A DNA stretch of 5,950 bases, taken from positions 1-5,950 of the forward strand of contig USOF01000091.1 in the NCBI GenBank assembly GCA_900556285.1, read 5' to 3'. Shown one piece after another: positions 1 through 5,950 of this stretch (position 1 is the first letter of the stretch; each line of letters begins with the position of its first letter). The translations under genes were made by a program, and so were the position numbers. Source of the DNA: an uncultured Collinsella sp. Lineage in GTDB: Bacteria; Actinomycetota; Coriobacteriia; Coriobacteriales; Coriobacteriaceae. The notes beneath the pieces were generated by a model, which saw nothing but the letters and a program-made list of their open reading frames with translations, was not told the DNA's origin and searched no databases.

Positions 1-2
1 CG

Positions 3-1802
3 GCAGGACTGGACATTTTGGCTCCCGCCGCGCCGGCGCAAGACATTGCGGACGAGTCTGACGACGATTACGTTGAACAGCCGAGGCGCGTGTCTTACGA
101 GAGCGATACTGATTTCTCGGCCGAGATTCCCGCTGCAACGCCCCATGCCGATATTGCATCCGCGTTCTCTTCGATTGGCGCCAGCGCTTCCAACTTCTTT
201 AAGGGCGCGCTTGCAAAGGGCAAGAAATTTGTCGACGATTTCGAGGAGAAGCGCGCTACCGCACGCGAGGCTGCCGAGCAGGAGGCTATCGCTCAGCAGC
301 AGGCAGCCGAGGCGGCACGTGAGCTCGCGGCGCAAGAGTTCGAGCAGAACGAGGCTGTGCAGTCCGTGCCCGTCGACGCCGCCGAAGCTACAACGTCTTT
401 CGAGGCCCAGCAGCACGTCGATAGCACCATGTCGTTTGATGCCGCGCAGTTCGATTCCACGATAACGTTTGAAAAGCAAGGCACCGCGATTGCCGAGCCC
501 CTTCCTGCTTCCGATGAGCAGGACGACGTGGCAGACGATGACGAGCCCATTGATACTGCCGAAATTCAGGATGCTGCTGAGGACGAGCCCGTCGAGGCCA
601 GCTCTGACGAAGAGCAGTACGCGGCAGCCGAGCAAGATGATTCGACCGAGGTCGAGCAGGAGGAAGTGTCTGCGGTTTCCGAGACTCCCGAGACGGATGA
701 GTCGAGGCCTTACTCCACGCAGATTTTCACCATGCCGACCCCGAGTGGTTCCGGTGCCACGGTTGCCAATGTCGCTCCCACCCAGGACGAAACGGTCGAT
801 TCCCTTATGGCCCAGATTTCCTCCCAGGCATCGCCGCGTCCGCAGATGAATGTTCCCGATCCGGCGTCGGCACCGTCGCCTGCACCTTCCTCGTCTCCGC
901 TGGCTTCGGTCCCCGATCCGTCGCTGCCGTCTATGAAGCAGGCAAACGTTGCGTCTCGCACGTCGCTGTTCGACCTTCCCGATCCCTCTGCCCAGGTCAA
1001 CGACCCCTTTGCTACCGCCCAAGGTCCCGAACCCACATCGGCACCCGTTGCGCCTCCTATGCCCGTTGCGTCGGGCGCGCAGCCGATCGAGACCATTTCA
1101 GCTCCCGCCCCGGCGGCACCCAAGTCTCGTAAGCGCGGCCTGGGCGGTCTGTTCGGTCGTAAAAAGAAAAACGAGCAGGACAGCATGAGTGACTGGCTGG
1201 GCGTCGAAGACGATTACGATGCCAAGAAGTCCGGTCGCGGCATCGGTTCGTGGGATAATTTCGAGGACGATAACGATGGCTGGAAGGGCGGCGCTACGTC
1301 TTCCGACGGCGCATCTTCCGAAGATATGCTCTCGGCTGTCGCCTCTATGGGCGATGATGAGCTGCTCGGTCACGATATCTGGTTTGTGGCAACGGGCGCC
1401 TCGGATTGTGATGGCGCCGGCATGAAGGCCTTCTTGGCTTCGCATCGCGATAAGCTCCGCGGCGTATTCTTTATCAATCTTGAATCCGTCGGCGCCGGTA
1501 GGCTTTCGGTGGTGACGGTTGAGGGCGAACAGCAGCTGCTCAAGGGCGATCGCCGCATCATGAATCTGGTCAGCAAGGTGTGCAAGTCGTTCCATGTCGA
1601 TTGTGGCGCGCTCGAGATGCCCTATGCCAAGACCGATGCCTATGCCGCGCTCGAGGCGAGCCGCCGAGCCCTCACCATCGCCGGCGTGGACGGCACGCGT
1701 CTGGCTTGCGCTCGTACCGAGGACGACCTGCCCCACAATGTCAACCCGACGAACATTGCTACGGTATCCGAGGTCGTGACCGAGGTTATCCGCCGTTCGT
1801 AG
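3..1802 (+). CDS. M28 peptidase-like protein with long disordered region (5' partial)
   Basis: The frame is open from the left edge, so the gene begins upstream; a TTG at 18 is a possible start but the missing half of the peptidase fold makes truncation much more likely. From 3 to about 1349 the product is low-complexity and probably disordered: a charged, Ala/Glu/Gln-rich stretch likely to form a helix or coiled coil (about 190-360), a very acidic Asp/Glu stretch (about 510-700), a Pro/Ser/Ala-rich part with three V/L-P-D-P motifs (852-863, 909-920, 975-986), then a basic patch with KSRKR and GRKKK (1122-1169). From about 1350 to 1799 it resembles the C-terminal half of M28 aminopeptidases (DIWFVATGAS, FINLESVGAG, KTDAYAAL, ARTEDDLP). 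M28 enzymes are zinc-dependent exopeptidases, but here the expected Glu-Glu is Ser-Asp, the Asp ligand is Glu and the final His is Arg, so catalysis is doubtful. It is probably co-transcribed with the small membrane protein gene at 1824. The M28 assignment is by eye and moderate; the substrate is unknown. Confidence 0.72.
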   Translation, partial: AGLDILAPAAPAQDIADESDDDYVEQPRRVSYESDTDFSAEIPAATPHADIASAFSSIGASASNFFKGALAKGKKFVDDFEEKRATAREAAEQEAIAQQQAAEAARELAAQEFEQNEAVQSVPVDAAEATTSFEAQQHVDSTMSFDAAQFDSTITFEKQGTAIAEPLPASDEQDDVADDDEPIDTAEIQDAAEDEPVEASSDEEQYAAAEQDDSTEVEQEEVSAVSETPETDESRPYSTQIFTMPTPSGSGATVANVAPTQDETVDSLMAQISSQASPRPQMNVPDPASAPSPAPSSSPLASVPDPSLPSMKQANVASRTSLFDLPDPSAQVNDPFATAQGPEPTSAPVAPPMPVASGAQPIETISAPAPAAPKSRKRGLGGLFGRKKKNEQDSMSDWLGVEDDYDAKKSGRGIGSWDNFEDDNDGWKGGATSSDGASSEDMLSAVASMGDDELLGHDIWFVATGASDCDGAGMKAFLASHRDKLRGVFFINLESVGAGRLSVVTVEGEQQLLKGDRRIMNLVSKVCKSFHVDCGALEMPYAKTDAYAALEASRRALTIAGVDGTRLACARTEDDLPHNVNPTNIATVSEVVTEVIRRS

Positions 1803-1812
1803 ACGGAGCTCT

Positions 1813-1818
1813 AAGGAG
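1813..1818 (+). promoter_or_regulatory. Ribosome binding site fixing a GTG start
   Basis: AAGGAG sits 5 bases before the GTG at 1824. The in-frame codon at 1812-1814 is a TAA stop overlapping this site, so no upstream start is possible and GTG is the natural choice. Confidence 0.85.
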
Positions 1819-1823
1819 TCAAC

Positions 1824-2042
1824 GTGTTTTCGTATATTAAGCGCCATTGGCCTGTCTACGTGATTTTGACCTTGATTGCCATTGCGTTAGGATTTGGGGC
1901 TGCCTACATCGTGGGTGCAAAGGGCTCGACCCCCGCCTCCGCAATCAGCGAAGAGGTGGAGCAAGAACAGAGTACGGGTGCCGATGGGATTCCTGAGTCC
2001 GAGCAGGCAATCGTTGATGGTGGATCTTCGTCTGCAGAGTAG
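1824..2042 (+). CDS. Small single-pass membrane protein, function unknown
   Basis: A 72-residue protein that I do not recognise. Its N-terminus carries Lys6, Arg7 and His8, followed by a hydrophobic segment at about residues 10-32 (VYVILTLIAIALGFGAAYIV). The remaining ~40 residues are hydrophilic and acidic (EEVEQEQ, ESEQ) ending in Ser/Ala/Glu. The charge pattern (positive inside) predicts a cytoplasmic N-terminus and an external acidic tail; an uncleaved anchor is more likely than a signal peptide because no clear signal peptidase I site follows, though AYIVGAKGS is not impossible. The GTG start is preceded by AAGGAG and the gene follows the peptidase-like gene by 21 bases, so the two are probably one operon that ends at the terminator at 2064-2101. 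A partner role at the membrane for the upstream protein is only an inference from position. Confidence 0.8.
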   Translation: MFSYIKRHWPVYVILTLIAIALGFGAAYIVGAKGSTPASAISEEVEQEQSTGADGIPESEQAIVDGGSSSAE

Positions 2043-2063
2043 ATACGGCGATTTACATGATTG

Positions 2064-2101
2064 AAAGCGGGTGAGCCAGGGGACTGGCTCGCCCGCTTTT
2101 T
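2064..2101 (+). terminator. Rho-independent terminator between convergent genes
   Basis: A 15-base-pair stem (2064-2078 with 2085-2099, one T-G wobble at 2072/2091) closes a 6-base loop GGGGAC and ends in a run of five T (2097-2101). It lies 21 bases after the stop of the small membrane protein gene and should terminate the plus-strand operon. Read on the minus strand the same stem is followed by only TTTC, so it may also stop adhesin transcripts arriving from the other side, but less efficiently. Confidence 0.92.
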
Positions 2102-2108
2102 CATCGCG

Positions 2109-5100
2109 CTAGCGCTTCTTTGGGATCGACCTAAGGCGAGCGAACCATAGGGCTGCGGCACCCGAGGTCAGGAGCGCGGTGATGCAAGCGGCGATGGGAA
2201 CTGATCCTGTTGCCGGTAGGTCCTGCGGTAGGGTACAGCGTTGAATAACGCTGTCCTCGTCATGTGACTCAAGTTTATCGCCGCCACCATTGCGGCAAAG
2301 ATCGACGCGCGCGCTGTTGGTGAGTGCGGTTTGGGGCGTATAAGCCGACGTCGTCTGCATGTGCACGATTGCGCCCCGAGCGTCTGTGCCAAGGATTGCT
2401 TTGGCATCGTCAAGGTCGTCGTGCTCATCTTTAAGATCATCGCGGGTCCAAGAATCCGCATCGCTTCGAGTCGTAAAGTCGGCGGCTACCGCACCGTATT
2501 CAATTCGAATGCCCGTTACGACGGTATTGGATGCAAGGTCGAGTTCTTTCACCTCGAGTGTGGTGGATTCCGTGGTCGAGATATCCGCCTCCCAGAGGTG
2601 CCAACCGTCGTAATCGACGAGGCGACAGTCCTCACCCAGGCTCTCTTTTACTTCGTCGGACTCAAGCCAAGGATTTTCGCGCCCATCGTCAAGTGTCGCG
2701 TTTGCCGGCTCATCGACGTCTGTCGAGTCCAACGGCGTCGTGCGATACCACACGTTGCACAGACCATTGAGGTCGCCGATGGCGACGGGGGTTTCGATTG
2801 AGACGAATCTCGCCGTATCGTCCTCGGCACACTCAAGATCATCGGTAATTGTGAACTCATCAACCCAGGTAGTTGAATCGTTTCGAGCGTCGATGGTATA
2901 GGAGAAAAGCCCATCCGTATTGGTTTGCATTGCGGCACGGTTTTTACCATCGCCGTTAGCCAACAGGCCCTTCCCGATAGGTTGGACAAGTTCCTGACGC
3001 TTGTCGACCTGTCCTTTGATCTCGATGGGCGCATCCTTCATCGCGACGGATTGGACTTCTCCCGTATCCTCTATTTCAAACGTTATCTCCTCGGCAAGGT
3101 CATAGGTCCGCGGAGACATCATTTCGCGCAACGAGTAGGTGCCGGGTGCAAGATGTTCGACGCGGTGCGGCTTGTCGGATGAGGTCCAGGAGTCTATTTC
3201 GGTTTTATCGGGACCATATAAGGTGAGCTGTGCGCCTTCCACTTCCTGCTCGCCGCTTGCATCGACCTTGGAGATATCAACCTTGGTGTAATCGTCGGAT
3301 ACGTTAAGCCGTGCTTCTACAACGGGTGTTTTCTGGTCGGCATAAGTAAGGTCGACAATATGGGTTGTCCGATCGGGCAAGAAGCCTGCCGGCGCTTGAG
3401 TCTCGACAACCTCGTAGCGTGCGGCGCCAGGTCCCAGCGGGAGGTTGTCCGCGCGTGCTTCTCCAGTTTCATCCGTCGTGACGGTAGCGACAGTCTCACC
3501 GTCGAGCGCGGCAATGCTACCGTCGGGGCGCACGATATCACCCGAGGCACGGATCTCAAAGACGGCGCCCGCGAGGCTGCTGCCGTCTATGGCATCGGTT
3601 TTAACGATCCTGATGTTTCCGGTCGCGGCGTGGTCATAATACGAGGCGATTGCAACGGGAGTTAGGTTCATGTCGGCGGGTATGTTTACCTCGATCTCTT
3701 CGCCGACAAGATAGGGCTCTTTGGCCGAGGTTTCGCGTACATAATAGGTGCCCGGCACGAGCGATTCGGGCAGTGTGACGGTCCCGGTCGCGTCAGTCGT
3801 AAAGGTGTCCATTACGTTATGTGCTGGATACCAGCAAGTTTGTGAGACAGGTTCGTGATTGCTGTCGAGGAGTTGGAAGGTGAATCCGGCTAGTGGAACA
3901 GAAGCGCCTGTTTGGGCATCGCGTTTTACAATCTGGAGATGCGTCGACAGAGCGTGGTTGTCCACGATATATTGAAGCTCGGCGCCGTTGGAAATCTGAT
4001 TGGCCCCGACGGTCCATTCCCCTGCACGTTTAAAACCCTCGGGGACGGTTTCCGGAACCTCGCGAACCGTGTAGCCGGCACGATCGTATGGGACGGCTCC
4101 GTGGACACCGGCGGGTCGCTTACCTGTGCCGAACCATGCTTCGGGCTGGTCTTTGGTGGAGGCAAAGCCATAGATGTTTGTGGTCAGTGTGCCAACAACC
4201 TGCTGAGAGCTGTTGCTGACAACCTCAAAGACAACACCACCCGCCGGCTGCTCCAGGCCGGATTGGTCGCTATTGCCGTAATCCTTGAATTTGGAAATCT
4301 CAAGGTCAAACGCAATGGGGATATTGGAAACGCGAGATTCGATCTCGACCACGCCTGAATCGCCGAGCTGGTCGGCTCCAACGGTATAGGTCCAGCTGTC
4401 GTTGGATGGCAGGTAGCCCTCGGGGGCTTTTGATTCGTAGATGGTAAAGGTTCCTAAGGGGACATCGGCGAGGGCGGCCCGACCGCTTTCGTCGGTCGTG
4501 AGGATTTGTGCCCATCCAGGGGTTGATTGCGACACACACGTGAACTCTGCTCCTGCGAGTGAAGATCCCACCTGGGGGCCGGCATTCGTCGCGGCATCGA
4601 GTTTTACGATACGCAGGTTGATGGTGCCGGGCTGTTCATCAATGGCGACCCGCCCGCCGTCATTCCCCGTGGTAAAGGCGATGCGATCGCGACGGGGGAC
4701 ATAGCCGGCCGGCGCCTTCGTTTCAACTAGGTAGTATGCCGTGTTGGGCAGAAGTGTTGCTTGCGCTCGACCGTTGCTGTCCATCTTGATGGTGCCGACA
4801 CGCGCGCCGCTGGCGCTCTCAAAAATATCGAATGTTGCCCCGGTAAACTGATAGGTATTGTTTCCGCTGGTAATAACGGTGTTAGCAGACTGCTTTTGGA
4901 AGGAAACAGAGACCGCCGGCAGTACATAGAGCATGTCTTGACGTTTGCTGCCGCCCGATACGGCCCCTAGATAGCGTCGCGCGCTGTGCGGAGCGGCTTT
5001 GATGCTTCCTGATTTTGCGCTGTCGTGGAGCCACCGCGCAGCCGCCACGACTTCATTGTCGGCGGTAAAGTGTCCGCTCTTGGTTTTACCCTGAGCGGTC

Positions 5101-5540
5101 GTGTAGGAGTAGGTGCCGTCGACATGGGTAGTGCCGTTGAGCATCCATACGGCAAGCTGGGTGGCGGCGCGGGCGCGATCGGGTGAAAGATGGTAACCGC
5201 CAAACGACGTGGTGGTGGGATATCCGTGACAAACGATTGCCGCGAACTCGTCGTCGAGCCACACCCAGCCTTGATCAAAGTTGAGCCATGGGCCGCCCGG
5301 TTTGGTGGGGCCGGGGCGCTCCTGGTTCATGCAGTAGGCAATCGAGGTGTCTTGAGCTTCATACTTGCCGATGAAGAAGGGTCCACAATCATCGCTAATA
5401 GTGCGGAAGCCGAGCTGGTCGTAGCCATCGACGGCAAATGCGGCTCCCGGTGCCAGACAGCCGAAAAGCAGGAAGAGGAGCAGGAGCAGCGGACCTGTTG
5501 CGATTGCGCTGTGGACAGAGTGCGTGGGTGCGTTGGACAT
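2109..5540 (-). CDS. LPXTG-anchored thioester/SpaA isopeptide-domain surface adhesin
   Basis: A complete 1143-residue secreted protein. The ATG at 5538-5540 is preceded by AAGGAG, and an in-frame TAA at 5550-5552 excludes a longer start. Residues 17-36 form a Leu/Phe-rich signal peptide with likely cleavage after AFA (36). Residues ~37-205 match a thioester domain: Cys70 in AYCMN and Gln128 in TQLAVW are the expected thioester pair. Residues ~211-836 hold six SpaA/Cna-B-like domains, each with a strand-A Lys (216, 313, 417, 539, 647, 758), a catalytic Glu in an ET-APxGY-type motif (273, 369, 494, 603, 713, 806) and a candidate bond-forming Asp/Asn (301, 406, 527/528, 636, 746, 836). Residues ~840-1100 are an acidic domain with five Cys that I recognise only loosely as a stalk-type domain (LFSYTIDARN, DEFTITDDL). 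LPATG at 1108-1112, a hydrophobic segment and a basic KKR tail form the sortase signal. In this family the thioester binds host amines covalently; the target here is unknown. No sortase gene is visible, so this looks like a stand-alone adhesin rather than part of a pilus operon. Confidence 0.95.
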   Translation of the reverse strand: MSNAPTHSVHSAIATGPLLLLLFLLFGCLAPGAAFAVDGYDQLGFRTISDDCGPFFIGKYEAQDTSIAYCMNQERPGPTKPGGPWLNFDQGWVWLDDEFAAIVCHGYPTTTSFGGYHLSPDRARAATQLAVWMLNGTTHVDGTYSYTTAQGKTKSGHFTADNEVVAAARWLHDSAKSGSIKAAPHSARRYLGAVSGGSKRQDMLYVLPAVSVSFQKQSANTVITSGNNTYQFTGATFDIFESASGARVGTIKMDSNGRAQATLLPNTAYYLVETKAPAGYVPRRDRIAFTTGNDGGRVAIDEQPGTINLRIVKLDAATNAGPQVGSSLAGAEFTCVSQSTPGWAQILTTDESGRAALADVPLGTFTIYESKAPEGYLPSNDSWTYTVGADQLGDSGVVEIESRVSNIPIAFDLEISKFKDYGNSDQSGLEQPAGGVVFEVVSNSSQQVVGTLTTNIYGFASTKDQPEAWFGTGKRPAGVHGAVPYDRAGYTVREVPETVPEGFKRAGEWTVGANQISNGAELQYIVDNHALSTHLQIVKRDAQTGASVPLAGFTFQLLDSNHEPVSQTCWYPAHNVMDTFTTDATGTVTLPESLVPGTYYVRETSAKEPYLVGEEIEVNIPADMNLTPVAIASYYDHAATGNIRIVKTDAIDGSSLAGAVFEIRASGDIVRPDGSIAALDGETVATVTTDETGEARADNLPLGPGAARYEVVETQAPAGFLPDRTTHIVDLTYADQKTPVVEARLNVSDDYTKVDISKVDASGEQEVEGAQLTLYGPDKTEIDSWTSSDKPHRVEHLAPGTYSLREMMSPRTYDLAEEITFEIEDTGEVQSVAMKDAPIEIKGQVDKRQELVQPIGKGLLANGDGKNRAAMQTNTDGLFSYTIDARNDSTTWVDEFTITDDLECAEDDTARFVSIETPVAIGDLNGLCNVWYRTTPLDSTDVDEPANATLDDGRENPWLESDEVKESLGEDCRLVDYDGWHLWEADISTTESTTLEVKELDLASNTVVTGIRIEYGAVAADFTTRSDADSWTRDDLKDEHDDLDDAKAILGTDARGAIVHMQTTSAYTPQTALTNSARVDLCRNGGGDKLESHDEDSVIQRCTLPQDLPATGSVPIAACITALLTSGAAALWFARLRSIPKKR
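2205..2219 (-). other. LPATG sortase sorting motif
   Basis: These codons read Leu-Pro-Ala-Thr-Gly (residues 1108-1112), followed by a hydrophobic stretch of about 20 residues and a basic tail ending KKR. This is the standard tripartite cell-wall sorting signal; a housekeeping sortase is expected to cut between Thr and Gly and join the protein to peptidoglycan. Confidence 0.95.
3036..4910 (-). repeat. Array of six SpaA/Cna-B-like domains (protein-level repeat)
   Basis: This part of the adhesin gene encodes six successive domains of about 80-120 residues, recognisable by the recurring I-V/S-K start strand and the E-T/S-K-A-P-x-G-Y/F motif near each domain end. Domains 1, 2 and 5 keep the motif almost intact (ETKAPAGY, ESKAPEGY, ETQAPAGF); domains 3, 4 and 6 are diverged (REVPETVPEGF, RETSAKEPY, REMMSPRTY) but keep the Glu. 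The copies are clearly diverged at sequence level, so recent tandem duplication is not indicated. The array probably acts as a rigid stalk lifting the thioester domain from the cell wall. Confidence 0.85.
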
Positions 5541-5545
5541 GGCTG

Positions 5546-5551
5546 CTCCTT
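5546..5551 (-). promoter_or_regulatory. Ribosome binding site of the adhesin gene
   Basis: On the minus strand AAGGAG lies 5 bases before the ATG. The in-frame TAA at 5550-5552 overlaps it, which fixes the start of the adhesin. Confidence 0.88.
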
Positions 5552-5560
5552 ATCCCTCGT

Positions 5561-5585
5561 GCGTCGCACGGGGAGGCTGCGACGC
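5561..5585 (-). promoter_or_regulatory. Hairpin in the adhesin 5' leader
   Basis: A perfect 8-base inverted repeat (GCGTCGCA at 5561-5568, TGCGACGC at 5578-5585) with a 9-base loop sits about 10 bases upstream of the adhesin ribosome binding site. In the minus-strand transcript the loop reads GCCTCCCCG and contains CTCC, which could pair with the GGAG of the binding site. An alternative pairing of CCCCGTG with CACGAGG (one mismatch) uses overlapping bases and is exclusive with it. A role in translation control is inference; no T run follows, so it is not a standard terminator. Confidence 0.4.
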
Positions 5586-5794
5586 GTAGGATGAGGCTAC
5601 CCCCGAGGTTCATGCGGGTAAGTACCGGAGCCTGACCAAAAGCTTGCCCAATTCCTGACAAATTGAGCTCAAATACAACAATCAAGCAAAAGTGCAGGTA
5701 GAAGATAGGGAGAACAGGAGGTCAAAGGTCCTCGTCTCCACAATTGACGCGATTTTCAAACGAATCTCCACAGCTAAAACAAGCATCACCACCC
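5586..5794. other. Divergent intergenic region, no gene seen
   Basis: This stretch separates the adhesin from the divergent tRNA gene and has no credible reading frame. Its middle and right parts are clearly more AT-rich than the genes. It must carry the adhesin promoter; the best pair I find on the minus strand is TTGACC (5720-5725) and TCTACC (5697-5702) with a 17-base spacer, whose -10 is poor, so I do not call it. A 10-base perfect palindrome, TTGAGCTCAA, lies at 5663-5672 and could be an operator, though a single short palindrome is weak evidence. Confidence 0.5.
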
Positions 5795-5824
5795 TTGTAT
5801 CGAACAAGACAACCGCGTTATACT
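5795..5824 (+). promoter_or_regulatory. Sigma70-type promoter of tRNA-Gly
   Basis: A -35 box TTGTAT (5795-5800) and a -10 box TATACT (5819-5824) are separated by 18 bases. Transcription would start near 5831, a few bases before the mature tRNA 5' end at 5838. The -10 box matches consensus at five of six positions. Confidence 0.72.
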
Positions 5825-5837
5825 AGCCAACACACAA

Positions 5838-5912
5838 GCGGGCATCGCCAAGTGGTAAGGCATCAGCTTCCCAAGCTGACACTCGCGGGTTCGAGTCCCG
5901 TTGCCCGCTCCA
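5838..5912 (+). tRNA. tRNA-Gly (anticodon CCC)
   Basis: The cloverleaf is complete. The acceptor stem pairs GCGGGCA (5838-5844) with TGCCCGC (5902-5908), followed by discriminator T5909 (usual for bacterial tRNA-Gly) and an encoded CCA (5910-5912). The anticodon stem TCAGC/GCTGA (5863-5867, 5875-5879) closes the loop TTCCCAA with anticodon CCC at 5870-5872, reading GGG codons. The T arm is GCGGG-TTCGAGT-CCCGT, with one G-T wobble. A promoter lies just upstream; nothing of its 3' flank is visible because adapter sequence begins ten bases later. Confidence 0.97.
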
Positions 5913-5921
5913 GTTAAGAGC

Positions 5922-5950
5922 CTGTCTCTTATACACATCTGACGCTGCCG
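5922..5950. other. Illumina Nextera adapter (sequencing artefact)
   Basis: CTGTCTCTTATACACATCT (5922-5940) is exactly the 19-base Tn5 mosaic end used in Nextera libraries, and the following GACGCTGCCG (5941-5950) continues exactly into the Nextera read-1 adapter as seen in read-through. These 29 bases are not from the organism and should be trimmed; genomic sequence ends at or about 5921. Confidence 0.97.

Noticed and set aside
1..6. CGGCAG at the left edge, the reverse complement of the last six bases, suggesting adapter or terminal repeats at both ends
   Set aside because: The match to the adapter stops after six bases (GACT follows where CGTC is expected) and the bases continue the open coding frame, so it is coincidence.
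18..20. TTG as the true start of the first gene
   Set aside because: An AGGA lies at a plausible distance, but the frame is open to the window edge and half of the peptidase fold is missing, so a truncated gene is more likely.
1098..1847. A 249-codon open frame on the minus strand opposite the peptidase-like gene
   Set aside because: It is antisense to a well-supported coding region, its product has no recognisable features, and such frames are common opposite GC-rich genes.
2331..2801. A 156-codon plus-strand frame inside the adhesin gene
   Set aside because: It lies wholly opposite the adhesin, has no convincing ribosome binding site, and its product shows no domain or composition expected of a real protein.
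3912..4358. A 148-codon plus-strand frame inside the adhesin gene
   Set aside because: It is another antisense shadow of the SpaA domain array; the minus-strand frame explains the sequence completely.
5433..5492. A possible lipoprotein signal around Cys28 (LFGC) in the adhesin
   Set aside because: Phe at the -2 position is unusual for a lipobox, a good signal peptidase I site (AFA) follows, and the protein has an LPATG wall anchor.
5697..5725. Candidate minus-strand promoter TTGACC-17-TCTACC for the adhesin
   Set aside because: The -35 box is fair but the -10 box matches consensus at only three of six positions and the leader would be about 150 bases long; not firm enough to annotate.
5922..5940. 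A Tn5/IS50 mosaic end that could mark a real transposon
   Set aside because: It is followed by the synthetic Nextera arm GACGCTGCCG rather than IS50 sequence, and it lies at the very end of the window.

Overview
The window most likely comes from a high-GC gut actinobacterium of the Coriobacteriia, with Collinsella as the best guess. The clues are GC-rich coding sequence ending mainly in G/C codons, strong AAGGAG ribosome binding sites, an LPXTG-anchored surface protein, and the style of the peptidase-like protein. The genus is an inference; no taxonomic marker gene is present.

Layout. (1) Positions 1-1802, plus strand: the 3' part of a long gene whose start lies outside the window. It encodes about 450 residues of disordered, acidic, Ala/Pro-rich sequence followed by a ~150-residue module resembling the C-terminal half of an M28-family zinc aminopeptidase. 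By eye, all four of its expected active-site positions differ from the family pattern. (2) Positions 1824-2042, plus strand: a 72-residue single-pass membrane protein, 21 bases downstream and probably in the same operon. (3) Positions 2064-2101: a strong rho-independent terminator in the 66-base gap between convergent genes. (4) Positions 2109-5540, minus strand: a complete 1143-residue cell-wall-anchored adhesin. It has a signal peptide, a thioester (TQXA-type) domain with a Cys70/Gln128 pair, six SpaA/Cna-B-like domains predicted to form Lys-Asn/Asp isopeptide bonds, a less recognisable acidic stalk domain, and an LPATG sortase signal with membrane anchor. (5) Positions 5541-5837: a divergent intergenic region with hairpin-forming leader sequence for the adhesin and a sigma70-type promoter for the tRNA. 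(6) Positions 5838-5912, plus strand: tRNA-Gly with anticodon CCC. (7) Positions 5922-5950: not genomic; this is Illumina Nextera transposase adapter left on the end of the contig.

Functionally the clear story is the adhesin: it should be secreted, covalently anchored to peptidoglycan by a sortase encoded elsewhere, and display a reactive thioester at the tip of an isopeptide-stabilised stalk to attach covalently to a host or partner surface. The two plus-strand genes are a separate transcription unit of unknown role. No phage, CRISPR, insertion sequence or obvious new multi-gene system is visible.
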